Below, piece after piece: positions 33,745 through 41,542 of a stretch of 64,000 bases of DNA. The notes beneath the pieces are model-generated. The model was not told the DNA's origin. It saw only the letters and a program-made list of their open reading frames with translations, and did not search any database. A program made the position numbers and the translations under genes. Position 1 is the stretch's first letter, and each line of letters begins with the position of its first letter. Source of the DNA: CAXMST01 sp963712765 (GTDB lineage Bacteria > Actinomycetota > Thermoleophilia > Solirubrobacterales > 70-9); NCBI GenBank assembly GCA_963712765.1, contig CAVQIX010000004.1, positions 372,001-436,000 of the forward strand, given 5' to 3'.

Positions 33745-33823
33745 TGCCGAAAGCCTAGGCCTTCGTACGCGCCGGATGGCCCGGAGCGTCGTGCGGCGCC
33801 ATCTACGATGGAATGCGATCGCG

Positions 33824-34990
33824 ATGAGCAGGACCGATCCCAGCAAGCAGAGTGGCTCCCGCGAGAGCGTCGATGTGGCCGTTGTCGGCGCTGGGGTCGC
33901 GGGCCTGATCGCCGCTTGGAGCGCGTCCGAGCGCGGCGCGTCAGTGAGGGTGATCGACGACGGCGACGGCCGTCCATCGGCATCCGCGGTGGCCGCCGGG
34001 ATGATCGCTCCGGTCGGCGAGGCGAGCTGGGGCGAGGAGCGGCTGCTCGCGGCGGCGCTGGCCGCGGCCGCTGAGTGGCCCTCGTTCGCCGAGCGCCTCG
34101 CGGCGGCCTCCGGGCTCGAGGTCCCCTACCGGCGTTGCGGCAGCATCCACGTCGCCCTCGACCGCGATGAGGCCGCCGAGCTCGAGCGCCGAGCGGGCTT
34201 TCACCAGCGCCACGGCCTGCGGAGCGAGCGCCTGCTCGCCAGCGAGTGCCGTCGGCTGGAGCCGGCGCTCTCGACCTCAGTCGCCGGAGGGATCAGCGCC
34301 CCCGAGGAGGCCGAGGTCGATCCCCGGGCGCTGCTTGCTGCGCTGCGGGCCGCCGCGACCGCGGCCGGGGCCTCGCTGGGGATCGGCTGCGCGGAGCGGA
34401 TCGATCCCGATCGTGGCCGGGTGCAGTTCGAGGACGGGACGTCGATCGTGGCCGGCACCGTGGTTCTCGCCGGCGGTGCCTGGTCAGGACTCGCCGATCT
34501 CGTCGCGGGACTGCGGATCCCGGTCCGTCCGGTCAAAGGGGAGATCCTCCGCCTCCGGGCCGAGCGGGACGAGCGCGTCTGCGAGCGGATCGTGGTCGGC
34601 GAGCGCTTCTACCTCGTCCCCCGCGAGAGCGGCGAGCTGGTCCTCGGCGCCACCGTCGCCGAGCGCGGCTTCGATCTCCGGGTCAGCGCCGGAGGAGTCC
34701 ACGAGCTGCTTCGTGAGGCCTACCGCGCCGTCCCCGAGCTGGCCGAGCTCGAGCTGGCCGAGACCGCCGCCGGCCTCCGACCGGGCTCGCCTGACAACGC
34801 CCCGATCATCGGCCGCCACCGTGACTCGCGGCTGGTGGTCTGCGCCGGCCTGTACCGCAACGGGATCCTGCTTGCCCCCCTGGTCGCGGCGGGGCTCGAT
34901 GGCCTCCTGAGCGGGGGGGACCCCCCTGACGAGCTGGTAGGGCTCGGGCCCGACCGCTTCGCGTCCGGCACGGTGGAGTCGCCGACATGA
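33824..34990 (+). CDS. thiO: Glycine oxidase ThiO
   Basis: A 388-residue FAD-dependent oxidase making dehydroglycine (iminoacetate) for thiazole formation. The dinucleotide motif VAVVGAGVAGLIAAW is near the N-terminus, a SVAGGISAPEEAEVDPRALL substrate-domain block is in the middle, and GLRPGSPDNAPIIGRH then GLYRNGILLAP is at the C-terminus, as in ThiO. Placement directly before thiS and thiG (4-base overlap) confirms the role. ATG 33824 is chosen; no strong ribosome-binding site is seen. Confidence 0.94.
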   Translation: MSRTDPSKQSGSRESVDVAVVGAGVAGLIAAWSASERGASVRVIDDGDGRPSASAVAAGMIAPVGEASWGEERLLAAALAAAAEWPSFAERLAAASGLEVPYRRCGSIHVALDRDEAAELERRAGFHQRHGLRSERLLASECRRLEPALSTSVAGGISAPEEAEVDPRALLAALRAAATAAGASLGIGCAERIDPDRGRVQFEDGTSIVAGTVVLAGGAWSGLADLVAGLRIPVRPVKGEILRLRAERDERVCERIVVGERFYLVPRESGELVLGATVAERGFDLRVSAGGVHELLREAYRAVPELAELELAETAAGLRPGSPDNAPIIGRHRDSRLVVCAGLYRNGILLAPLVAAGLDGLLSGGDPPDELVGLGPDRFASGTVESPT

Positions 34991-35196
34991 AGGTGATAGT
35001 CAACGGCGAGGCGACCGAGGTCGCCGAGGGAGCCAGCGTTCGTGACGCAGCTATCGCCGTCGGCGTCGAGGCCGAGGCCAGGGGCGTTGCGGTCGCCGTC
35101 GACGGCGAGGTGGTGCCCCGTGCCCAGATCCCGGTCCGCCCGCTCAGCGAGGGACAGCGGATCGAGATCGTCGCCGCGATCCAGGGAGGTAGCTGA
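34987..35196 (+). CDS. thiS: Sulfur-carrier protein ThiS
   Basis: A 69-residue ubiquitin-fold sulfur carrier (MKVIVNGEATEVAEG at the start, EIVAAIQGGS at the end). ThiS normally terminates in Gly-Gly, whose carboxylate is adenylated and thiocarboxylated. Here a serine follows the pair. The codons GGA GGT also form the ribosome-binding site for thiG, so the extra AGC codon may reflect spacing constraints, or processing may be needed. The ATG overlaps the thiO stop and the TGA overlaps the thiG ATG (TGATG). Confidence 0.93.
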   Translation: MKVIVNGEATEVAEGASVRDAAIAVGVEAEARGVAVAVDGEVVPRAQIPVRPLSEGQRIEIVAAIQGGS

Positions 35197-35963
35197 TGGG
35201 CTTCGAGCTCGGAGGACGCGAGTGGGGGTCGCGATTGATCGTCGGCACCGGCGGCTTTCGCTCGATGGAAGCGCTGGAGGGAGCCCTGCGCGAGTCGGGG
35301 ACCGAGATCGTCACCGTCGCCCTGCGCCGAGTCGATCCGCTCACCCAGGACTCGATCGTGGACGTGATCGATCGTCTCGGGCTATTCGTGCTCCCGAATA
35401 CGGCCGGTTGCTACACGGCCCGCGACGCGATCCGCACCGCCGAGCTCGCCCGCGAGGCTTTCGAGACCGACTGGGTCAAGCTCGAGGTGATCGGCGACGA
35501 CCGCACCCTGCTCCCAGACGGCGCCGAGCTGCTCAGCGCCGCTGAGCGCCTTGTCGCCGACGGGTTCACCGTGCTCCCCTACACCTCCGACGACCCGGTG
35601 CTCGCGCGCAGGCTCGAGGAGCTCGGTTGCGCGGCGGTGATGCCGCTCGGCTCGCCGATCGGCTCCGGCGCCGGGATCCGCAACCCCTACAACCTGCGGA
35701 TCATCGTCGAAGCGGCCAGGGTCCCGGTGATTTTGGACGCGGGAATCGGCACCGCCTCCGACGCGGCGCTGGCTATGGAGCTCGGATGCTCCGGCGTGCT
35801 CCTGGCGAGCGCGGTCTCGCGCGCCGAGGATCCCCTGCTGATGGCCAGGGCGATGCGCTCGGCGGTCGAGGCGGGCTACGCGGCGCGACGGGCGGGGCGG
35901 ATCCCCGAGCGGCTGCACGCCGAGGCGTCGAGCCCGACCGAGGGCCTGGCCGAGCTCGACTGA
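35196..35963 (+). CDS. thiG: Thiazole synthase
   Basis: A 255-residue TIM-barrel enzyme that condenses DXP, dehydroglycine and ThiS thiocarboxylate into the thiazole ring. The Schiff-base lysine is in DWVKLEVIGDD. Other blocks are LIVGTGGFRS, LPNTAGCYTARDAIRTAELA, VMPLGSPIGSGAGIRNPYNL and VILDAGIGTASDAALAMELG. The ribosome-binding site GGAGGT lies 6 bases upstream, within thiS. The trio thiO-thiS-thiG is complete for the aerobic thiazole route; thiF, thiC and thiD are not in the window. Confidence 0.96.
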   Translation: MGFELGGREWGSRLIVGTGGFRSMEALEGALRESGTEIVTVALRRVDPLTQDSIVDVIDRLGLFVLPNTAGCYTARDAIRTAELAREAFETDWVKLEVIGDDRTLLPDGAELLSAAERLVADGFTVLPYTSDDPVLARRLEELGCAAVMPLGSPIGSGAGIRNPYNLRIIVEAARVPVILDAGIGTASDAALAMELGCSGVLLASAVSRAEDPLLMARAMRSAVEAGYAARRAGRIPERLHAEASSPTEGLAELD

Positions 35964-36011
35964 GGGCCGCCTCGCGATCGCCGGCCCGACCGTCGCATAG
36001 GCTCCCGGCCG

Positions 36012-36587
36012 ATGGCTGGATACGAGGTATGGCTGGCGAGGCACGGGGAGACCAAGTGGAGCCTCTCGAAGCGCCACACCGGTCGCACCGACATCCCGCT
36101 GACCGAGCACGGCCACGAGCAGGCGCGCAAGCTGGCGGGCGCGCTCGGCGGGCAGGTCTTCGAGCGCGTCCTCTGCAGCCCTCTGCAACGGGCCCGGCAG
36201 ACCTGCGAGGAGGCCGGTCTGCTCGATCGGGCCGAGCTCCGCGACGAGCTGATGGAGTGGGACTACGGAGAGTATGAGGGCAAGACGACGGTCGAGATCC
36301 AGGCCGACTTCGAGCCCGATTGGCTGCTGTGGACCGACGGCTGTCCCGGCGGGGAGTCAGCCGACGACGTTGCCGCCCGCGTCGACGTCGTGATCGCGGA
36401 GCTCCGCGGCCTCGACGGCGATTCGGTCGTCTTCGCCCACGGGCACGTGCTGAGGGTTTTCGCCGCCCGCTGGATCGAGCAATCGCCGGTGATCGGTCAG
36501 CGGATCGCCCTCGCGACCGGGACCCTGAGCCGCCTCGGCATCGAGCACGACTACCCGGTGATCAGAGCCTGGAACGCCCCCGTCTAG
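36012..36587 (+). CDS. Histidine phosphatase family protein (phosphoglycerate-mutase/CobC-like)
   Basis: A 191-residue branch-1 histidine phosphatase. The catalytic RHG motif is WLARHGETKWS, a second-site TGRTDIPLTEHGHEQA follows, WDYGEYEGKTT carries the acid and FAHGHVLRVFAARWIE the second His. Such enzymes dephosphorylate sugar phosphates, nucleotides or alpha-ribazole phosphate; the substrate cannot be read from sequence. It follows thiG by 48 bases, so co-transcription with the thiazole genes is possible, but a thiamine role is not implied. It converges on the sigma-factor gene. Confidence 0.9.
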   Translation: MAGYEVWLARHGETKWSLSKRHTGRTDIPLTEHGHEQARKLAGALGGQVFERVLCSPLQRARQTCEEAGLLDRAELRDELMEWDYGEYEGKTTVEIQADFEPDWLLWTDGCPGGESADDVAARVDVVIAELRGLDGDSVVFAHGHVLRVFAARWIEQSPVIGQRIALATGTLSRLGIEHDYPVIRAWNAPV

Positions 36588-36593
36588 GGCTTC

Positions 36594-37199
36594 CTAACGA
36601 TCGCCGCCTGCGAAGTGCTCATCGAGCTTGCGGCGGACCGTCATCCGCGCGCGATGCAGGCGGCTCTTGAACGCGGCCTCGCTGAGCTCCATCACCTCGG
36701 CGGCCTCACGGGTCGACAGCCCCTCGACATCGCGCAGGACGAGGGGAGTTCGATAGTCGAGCGGCAGGCGGCGGATGGTCTCCTCCAGGAAGCGGGCTGT
36801 CTCCCGGTGAGCGGCCTTCAGCTCGGGCGCCTGACTCCAGTCGGGCGCTTCGGCGAGGGGCGATTCGTCGATCGGGATCTCCTTTCCTGGGGAGGGCCGG
36901 CGCTCTGCCCGGCGCTTGGCCTCGTTGATCCCGATCCGGTACAGCCAGGTGAAGAAGGCCGAGCGACCCTGGAAGCGGCCGATCGACCGCCAGGCGCGGG
37001 TGAACGCCTCCTGCATCACGTCCTCGGCCTCGACGGGATCGGCGGTGAAGCGGACGACGACCGCGAACAGGCGGTCGGAGTGGAGCCGCACCAGCTCGCC
37101 GAACGCTCGCTGATCCCCGGCCCGGGCACGGACGACCAGCTCCGCCTCGCCCGGGATCGTGGTTCTGCGGTGGGGCGCACCTGTCTGCTCACTGCTCAC
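36594..37199 (-). CDS. ECF-type RNA polymerase sigma factor
   Basis: A 201-residue extracytoplasmic-function sigma factor. Region 2 includes FGELVRLHSDRLFAVVVRF, AEDVMQEAFTRAW and FFTWLYRIGINEAKR. Region 4 includes RLPLDYRTPLVLRDVEGLSTREAAEVM and FKSRLHRARMTVR. No region 3 is present. The start is GTG at 37197-37199, or slightly downstream. It diverges from the radical SAM gene across a 105-bp gap. A zinc-type anti-sigma gene lies at 39624-39896 beyond the radical SAM/methyltransferase pair, in the same direction as the sigma gene. Confidence 0.93.
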   Translation of the reverse strand: MSSEQTGAPHRRTTIPGEAELVVRARAGDQRAFGELVRLHSDRLFAVVVRFTADPVEAEDVMQEAFTRAWRSIGRFQGRSAFFTWLYRIGINEAKRRAERRPSPGKEIPIDESPLAEAPDWSQAPELKAAHRETARFLEETIRRLPLDYRTPLVLRDVEGLSTREAAEVMELSEAAFKSRLHRARMTVRRKLDEHFAGGDR

Positions 37200-37267
37200 G
37201 GATGGTTAGCTTCGCAGGCCCGGCGATCGGCCCACAACGCCCCCGGGGCCAACCGTTGTCCGTTTCC

Positions 37268-37296
37268 GGAACCTTTAGGTCGGCGGATAGGGTCGG
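37268..37296 (+). promoter_or_regulatory. Possible ECF-sigma promoter of the radical SAM operon
   Basis: GGAACC at 37268-37273 resembles the ECF -35 consensus (GGAAC). After 17 bases GGTCGG at 37291-37296 partly fits a GTC-type -10. The start point would then fall at or near the ATG at 37305, i.e. a leaderless message. The same region contains the 8-bp palindrome TTCCGGAA (37264-37271). Confidence 0.3.
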
Positions 37297-37304
37297 AGCT
37301 GAGA

Positions 37305-38759
37305 ATGGCTGCAGAGGTCGGGAACAGCAACGGCTATCCGGGCGGCAATGGTCGCGTCGGAGTCGACTCGCGAGCCAACGGCCTCGGCCCGACCACCTCG
37401 ATCTGTCCGGAGTGCAAGGTCACACTCCCGGCCGAGGTGATCGAGCGCGGCGGCCGGGTGCTGATCACACGAGAGTGTCCCGACCACGGTCGCTCTGACG
37501 CCGTCGTCTACGGCGACGCCGAGCGCTATGCGGCGATCCAGCCCTACAACAAGCCCGGGGAGCAGCCGCTGCTGCGTCAGACCGAGGTCAGCGAGGGATG
37601 CCCGCACGACTGCGGCATCTGCCCCGAGCACAAGCAGCACACCTGTCTGGGGATCATCGAGGTCAACACCGGTTGCAACCTCGACTGCCCGATCTGCTTC
37701 GCTGCCTCCGGCACCGGCCACGACCCCAGCGGCTACTCGCTGACGCTCGAGGAGGTCGAGTCGATGCTCGATACCTTCGTGGCGGCCGAGGGGGAGCCCG
37801 AATCGATCCAGTTCTCCGGCGGTGAGCCATCGATCCACACCGAGATCCTGCCGATGCTGGCCGCGGCCAAGGACCGCGGCATCCCGCTGGTGATGCTCAA
37901 CACCAACGGCATCCGCCTGGCCCGCGATCCCCGCTTCGCTCCGGCGCTCGCCGAGATCGGTGTCCATGTCTACCTGCAGTTCGACGGCTTCAAGGACTCC
38001 ACCCATCTGGCGATCCGCGGCAAGCGGCTGCAGGAGGAGAAGCTGCGGGCCCTCGACAACTGCGCCGAGCACGGGGTCGGCGTCTCGCTCGCGGCCGCGA
38101 TCGAACGCGACCTGAACGAGGACGAGTGCGGTGAGATCGTCCGCTTCGGGGTCGGGCACCCAGCCGTGACCGGGGTCTTCTTCCAGCCCGTCACCCATTC
38201 GGGACGTTTCCGTGAGGACTCCGACCCGCTCGAGAAGCTGACCAACTCCGATGTCATCGACCTGATCGTCCAGCAGCTGCCCGACTGGTTCGAGCCTGCC
38301 GATTTCATTCCCGTACCCTGCTGCTCACCCTCCTGCCGCTCGGCAACCTTCGCGCTCTACGACGGCGAGGACCTGGTGCCGCTGCCGCGGCTGGTCGAGG
38401 TCGACGACTACCTCGACTACGTGACCAACCGGGCGGTTCCCGATCTCGACGTCAGGGAAGCGCTCGAAGGGCTGTGGTCGGCGAAGGCCGCCGGCGGGAC
38501 GGGGCCGACCGCTGAGCGTCTCGACTGCGTGGCCTGTGCGGTCGGGTTGCCGATCGAGCTAGCGGAGGTGGCCACCCGCGGATTCATGATCGCCGTCCAG
38601 GATTTCCAGGACCCCTACACGCTCGACGTCGAGAAGCTGAAGAAGTGCTGTGTCTCCGAGATCACCCCCGACGGGCGGATCATCCCCTTCTGCGCCTACA
38701 ACTCGGTCGGCTATCGCGAGCAGGTGCGGGAGATGCGGGGCGGGCGGGTCGAGGCATGA
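37305..38759 (+). CDS. Radical SAM protein of the MJ0619/tetraether-synthase-like family
   Basis: A 484-residue radical SAM protein. An N-terminal Cys-rich module (CPEC at 34-37, CPDHG at 58-62) is followed by EGCPHDCGICPEHKQHT (99-112) and the radical SAM motif CNLDCPIC (Cys124, 128, 131), then QFSGGEPSIH and a C-terminal PVPCCSPSCRSA. This arrangement, including the GCPxDCGxCPxHKxHT block, matches the archaeal MJ0619 family, which contains the tetraether lipid synthase (Tes/GrsA) that couples lipid chains; more distant members have unknown roles. The ATG at 37305 avoids the divergent sigma gene. Its stop overlaps the methyltransferase start. The substrate is unproven. Confidence 0.85.
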   Translation: MAAEVGNSNGYPGGNGRVGVDSRANGLGPTTSICPECKVTLPAEVIERGGRVLITRECPDHGRSDAVVYGDAERYAAIQPYNKPGEQPLLRQTEVSEGCPHDCGICPEHKQHTCLGIIEVNTGCNLDCPICFAASGTGHDPSGYSLTLEEVESMLDTFVAAEGEPESIQFSGGEPSIHTEILPMLAAAKDRGIPLVMLNTNGIRLARDPRFAPALAEIGVHVYLQFDGFKDSTHLAIRGKRLQEEKLRALDNCAEHGVGVSLAAAIERDLNEDECGEIVRFGVGHPAVTGVFFQPVTHSGRFREDSDPLEKLTNSDVIDLIVQQLPDWFEPADFIPVPCCSPSCRSATFALYDGEDLVPLPRLVEVDDYLDYVTNRAVPDLDVREALEGLWSAKAAGGTGPTAERLDCVACAVGLPIELAEVATRGFMIAVQDFQDPYTLDVEKLKKCCVSEITPDGRIIPFCAYNSVGYREQVREMRGGRVEA

Positions 38760-39613
38760 GTCGCAGCCCGCTTCCCACCACCGCCGACCTCGACACTTCG
38801 GCGTTGGCCGATGTCGCGGCCGGCATCGAGGCGGGTGACGTCAAGGGCTGCTGCGCGACCGTCTATGAGCAGCCGGCGGTGCGTTGGCTGCTCGGTGGCG
38901 AACTCCACCCGGGTGGCGAGAACCTGACCCGGCGGATGCTCAAGCTGGCCGAGGTCGGGCCTGCCGATCTGGTCGTGGACGTCGCCAGCGGCGCCGGGAC
39001 CTCCGCGATGCTCGCCGCCCGTGAGTACGGCTGCGAGGTGGTCGGTGTCGACTACGGCTCGACCGCGGTGGCCGGGGCTCGTGCCGAAGCTGAGGCGCAG
39101 GGACTGGCGCACTCGGTGAGCTTCGTCGAGGGCGATGCCGAGGCGCTTCCGCTCGGCGATGCGAGCTTCGACGTCGCCGTCTGTGAGTGCGCCCTCTGCA
39201 CCTTCCCGGACAAGGCCACGGCCGTGGCCGAGATGCGGCGGGTGCTGCGGCCCGGCGGACGCCTGGTGCTCAGCGATGTGGTTGCCGATCACGCCCGCCT
39301 CCCCGACGATCTGCGGGGGACGATGGCGACTGTCGCCTGCGTCGGTTCCGCCCTGGCTGAGCCCGGATACCGCGATCTGCTCGGAGCCGCGGGCTTCGAG
39401 ATCGAGGTGGTCGAGCACGCGACCGATGAGGTGGCTCGGATGTGCGATCGGGTCAAGACGCGGCTTCGCGGCGCGAAGGTGCTGGGTTTCGAGGGGCTGG
39501 TCCCGGTCGAGGGCGGCCTGCGACACGCGATCGAGCTCGCCGGTGAGGCCCGCTCCGCCGTGGATTCAGGGGCCCTTGGTTACGCGGTGTTTTCGGCGCG
39601 GCTGGTCGCCTGA
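38756..39613 (+). CDS. Cys-rich class I SAM-dependent methyltransferase (ArsM-like)
   Basis: A 285-residue methyltransferase. The SAM motif I is VVDVASGAGTSAMLA, motif II region VVGVDYG and post-I VEGDAEALPLGDASFDV; MRRVLRPGGRLVLSDV is typical of UbiE/ArsM-type enzymes. Several cysteines stand out: GCCATVYE at 31-38 and CECALC at 143-148. ArsM binds arsenite through cysteines, but the classical ArsM spacing is not obvious. The ATG overlaps the radical SAM stop (ATGA), so the two are translationally coupled and probably act on the same substrate. Confidence 0.87.
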   Translation: MSRSPLPTTADLDTSALADVAAGIEAGDVKGCCATVYEQPAVRWLLGGELHPGGENLTRRMLKLAEVGPADLVVDVASGAGTSAMLAAREYGCEVVGVDYGSTAVAGARAEAEAQGLAHSVSFVEGDAEALPLGDASFDVAVCECALCTFPDKATAVAEMRRVLRPGGRLVLSDVVADHARLPDDLRGTMATVACVGSALAEPGYRDLLGAAGFEIEVVEHATDEVARMCDRVKTRLRGAKVLGFEGLVPVEGGLRHAIELAGEARSAVDSGALGYAVFSARLVA

Positions 39614-39623
39614 GCGACCAGCT

Positions 39624-39896
39624 CTATCCCGCGCGGTCTTCGCCGATGCGGGCGAGCACGCTGTCGGCGACGCGATCGGCCGGCGGAGCCGCGGGCCGCC
39701 CGACCTGACCGAGAGCGGAGACCATCCTGCTGAGGGTCTCGAGCACCCGGTGACACTCCGGGCAGATCGAGGTGTGGGCGGCGAGCCGGCTGCTGTTGCG
39801 CTCGCTCAGCTCCCCGTCGACGTACTCCGACATGCGCGGTTGAGCCCAGCGATGGTCGCGGTGCATGTTGATCTTGCGCCAGAGGGAGACCTTCAT
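39624..39896 (-). CDS. Zinc-finger anti-sigma factor (zf-HC2 type)
   Basis: A 90-residue protein with the zinc-binding anti-sigma signature HTSICPEC (H-X3-C-X2-C) inside the segment MSEYVDGELSERNSSRLAAH, as in RsrA/ChrR-type ZAS proteins. No transmembrane segment is present, so it is cytosolic and could respond to thiol oxidation or metals. The ATG at 39894-39896 is uncertain; one at 39866 is possible. The most likely partner is the ECF sigma factor at 36594-37199, separated from it by the opposite-strand radical SAM/methyltransferase pair. Confidence 0.8.
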   Translation of the reverse strand: MKVSLWRKINMHRDHRWAQPRMSEYVDGELSERNSSRLAAHTSICPECHRVLETLSRMVSALGQVGRPAAPPADRVADSVLARIGEDRAG

Positions 39897-39958
39897 CGTT
39901 GCTATTTGACCACAGGTGATGCCCCGTCGGTTCAACGACCTGGGGACTTGCCGGGAGC

Positions 39959-41407
39959 TCAGCCCCGAGGCCGGTCGACGCCCCTGAGCAGCGCCAGCAG
40001 CGGTCGCATCACCCGCCGCCACCCCGGCGTGAAGAACCGTCGGCGCCAGTACTCGTCGGCGGCGCGGGCGGGGCCCTCGCTGAAGGTCGGGTAGACGTGG
40101 ATCATCTGCGAGACGTCGGCGACCTTGCCGCCCTCACGGATCACCTTCGCCGACTCGATGATGCTCTCGGCCGCGGCCGGGCCGACGATCGTGGCCCCGA
40201 GCAGTCTTCCGCGCTTGCCGGCGACGAGCTTGACCGAGCCACGGGCGCCCGCGGTCAGCGCCCGGTCGAGGTGGGAGTGATCGTGGTCGTAGATCTCGAC
40301 CTGATCCCCATGCCGCTCCCGCGCCTGCTGCTCGGTGAGGCCGACGTGGGCGATCTCGGGGTCGGTGAAGGTCGCCCACGGCGTCCACTCGCGCTCGATC
40401 CTCTGCCGAGCGCGGAACAGACCGTTGGCCATCGCCACCAGGGCGTGGTAGCCGGCGACGTGGGTGAACTGGAGGTCGCCGATCACGTCGCCGCCGGCGA
40501 AGATCCGATCACCGGTGGTCCGGAGCTGCTCGTCGACGACGACCGCGCCGGCTGCGTCGGTCTCAACGCCGACCGCTTCGAGGCCGAGACCGTCGGTCAC
40601 CGGGGCTCGGCCGGTGGCGAGGAGGATGCGGTCGAACTCGATCGGCTCGCCGGGCTTCCCCTCGAGCGTGAGCGCTCCCGCTCCGCCCTCGGTGGCCTCC
40701 ACCCTCGTCACGCGTGATGCGACCCGGACGTCGACGCCCTCCTCGCGGAGGACCTCGAGCAGCAGCTCTCCCGCGAACGGCTCCTCGCGCGGAAGCAGGC
40801 GCGGCAATGCCTCGACCAGGGTGACCTCGCTGCCGAGCCGCGCGAAGGCCTGGCCGAGCTCGCAGCCGATCGGACCGCCGCCGAGTACCGCCAGTCGTCC
40901 GGGAAGCTCGGTCAGTCCGAAGACCGTCTCGTTGGTGAGGGGGTCTGCGTCCTCCAGACCGGGTACGGGGGGCACGGTGGGACGCGACCCGGTGCCGATC
41001 AGAGCCGTCCTGAAGCGAAGCTCTTGATCGCCCGCGGCAATCCGCCCAGGCCCTAGGAATCTGGCCCCGGTCTCGAAGACGTCGACCCCTTCGGCGCGCA
41101 GGTGCTGGGGCGAATCCTCGAAGCTGATCCGCTCGATCACCTCGTGCACCCGCGCCATCACCCGGGGGAAGTCGACGGTCGGCGTTCCGGCCTCGATCCC
41201 ATAGTCGGGGGCGGTGCGGACAGCCTGTGCCCGGGCGGCGGCGGCGAGCAGCGCCTTCGAGGGGACGCAGCCGGTCCACAGGCAATCACCCCCGGTGCGA
41301 TCGCGCTCGATCAGCGCGGTCCGGGCGCCGAATCCGGCGGCGGTGACGGTTGCGACCAGGCCGGTCGTGCCGCCTCCGATCGCGATCAGGTCGTAGCGCT
41401 TGCTCAT
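39959..41407 (-). CDS. Mercuric-reductase-like pyridine nucleotide-disulfide oxidoreductase
   Basis: A 482-residue FAD/NAD(P)H disulfide reductase. FAD motif IAIGGGTTGLVATVTAAGFG, redox disulfide GGDCLWTGCVPSK (C-X4-C), NAD motif LAVLGGGPIGCELGQAFARLG, and C-terminal MIHVYPTFSEGPARAADEYW. It resembles the MerA/Lpd-like group without the N-terminal metal-binding domain. The 'C-terminal CC' pair of true MerA is absent (ending LLALLRGVDRPRG), so mercury reduction is doubtful. A role in reducing another disulfide or quinone is equally plausible. The ATG is at 41405-41407. Confidence 0.9.
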   Translation of the reverse strand: MSKRYDLIAIGGGTTGLVATVTAAGFGARTALIERDRTGGDCLWTGCVPSKALLAAAARAQAVRTAPDYGIEAGTPTVDFPRVMARVHEVIERISFEDSPQHLRAEGVDVFETGARFLGPGRIAAGDQELRFRTALIGTGSRPTVPPVPGLEDADPLTNETVFGLTELPGRLAVLGGGPIGCELGQAFARLGSEVTLVEALPRLLPREEPFAGELLLEVLREEGVDVRVASRVTRVEATEGGAGALTLEGKPGEPIEFDRILLATGRAPVTDGLGLEAVGVETDAAGAVVVDEQLRTTGDRIFAGGDVIGDLQFTHVAGYHALVAMANGLFRARQRIEREWTPWATFTDPEIAHVGLTEQQARERHGDQVEIYDHDHSHLDRALTAGARGSVKLVAGKRGRLLGATIVGPAAAESIIESAKVIREGGKVADVSQMIHVYPTFSEGPARAADEYWRRRFFTPGWRRVMRPLLALLRGVDRPRG

Positions 41408-41542
41408 CGGTCGGGGGAATCCGGAGGATAGGCGGGCGCGGCTGCCATCGGGGCCATCTTGGCCCGGCACGGTAAACGGCGACGAAACGATCGGTCGTCG
41501 GGCTCCAAGAATCAGATCGGCGGCGATGGGGTCAAAACCGAG

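Noticed and set aside
33745..33823. Possible TPP riboswitch between thiE and thiO
   Set aside because: No CTGAGA element or conserved THI-box helices are visible in the 80-bp gap, which is too short for a full riboswitch on both sides.
39959..41407. True mercuric reductase (MerA) with a mer operon
   Set aside because: No C-terminal vicinal cysteine pair, no N-terminal metal-binding domain and no merR/merT/merP genes nearby.
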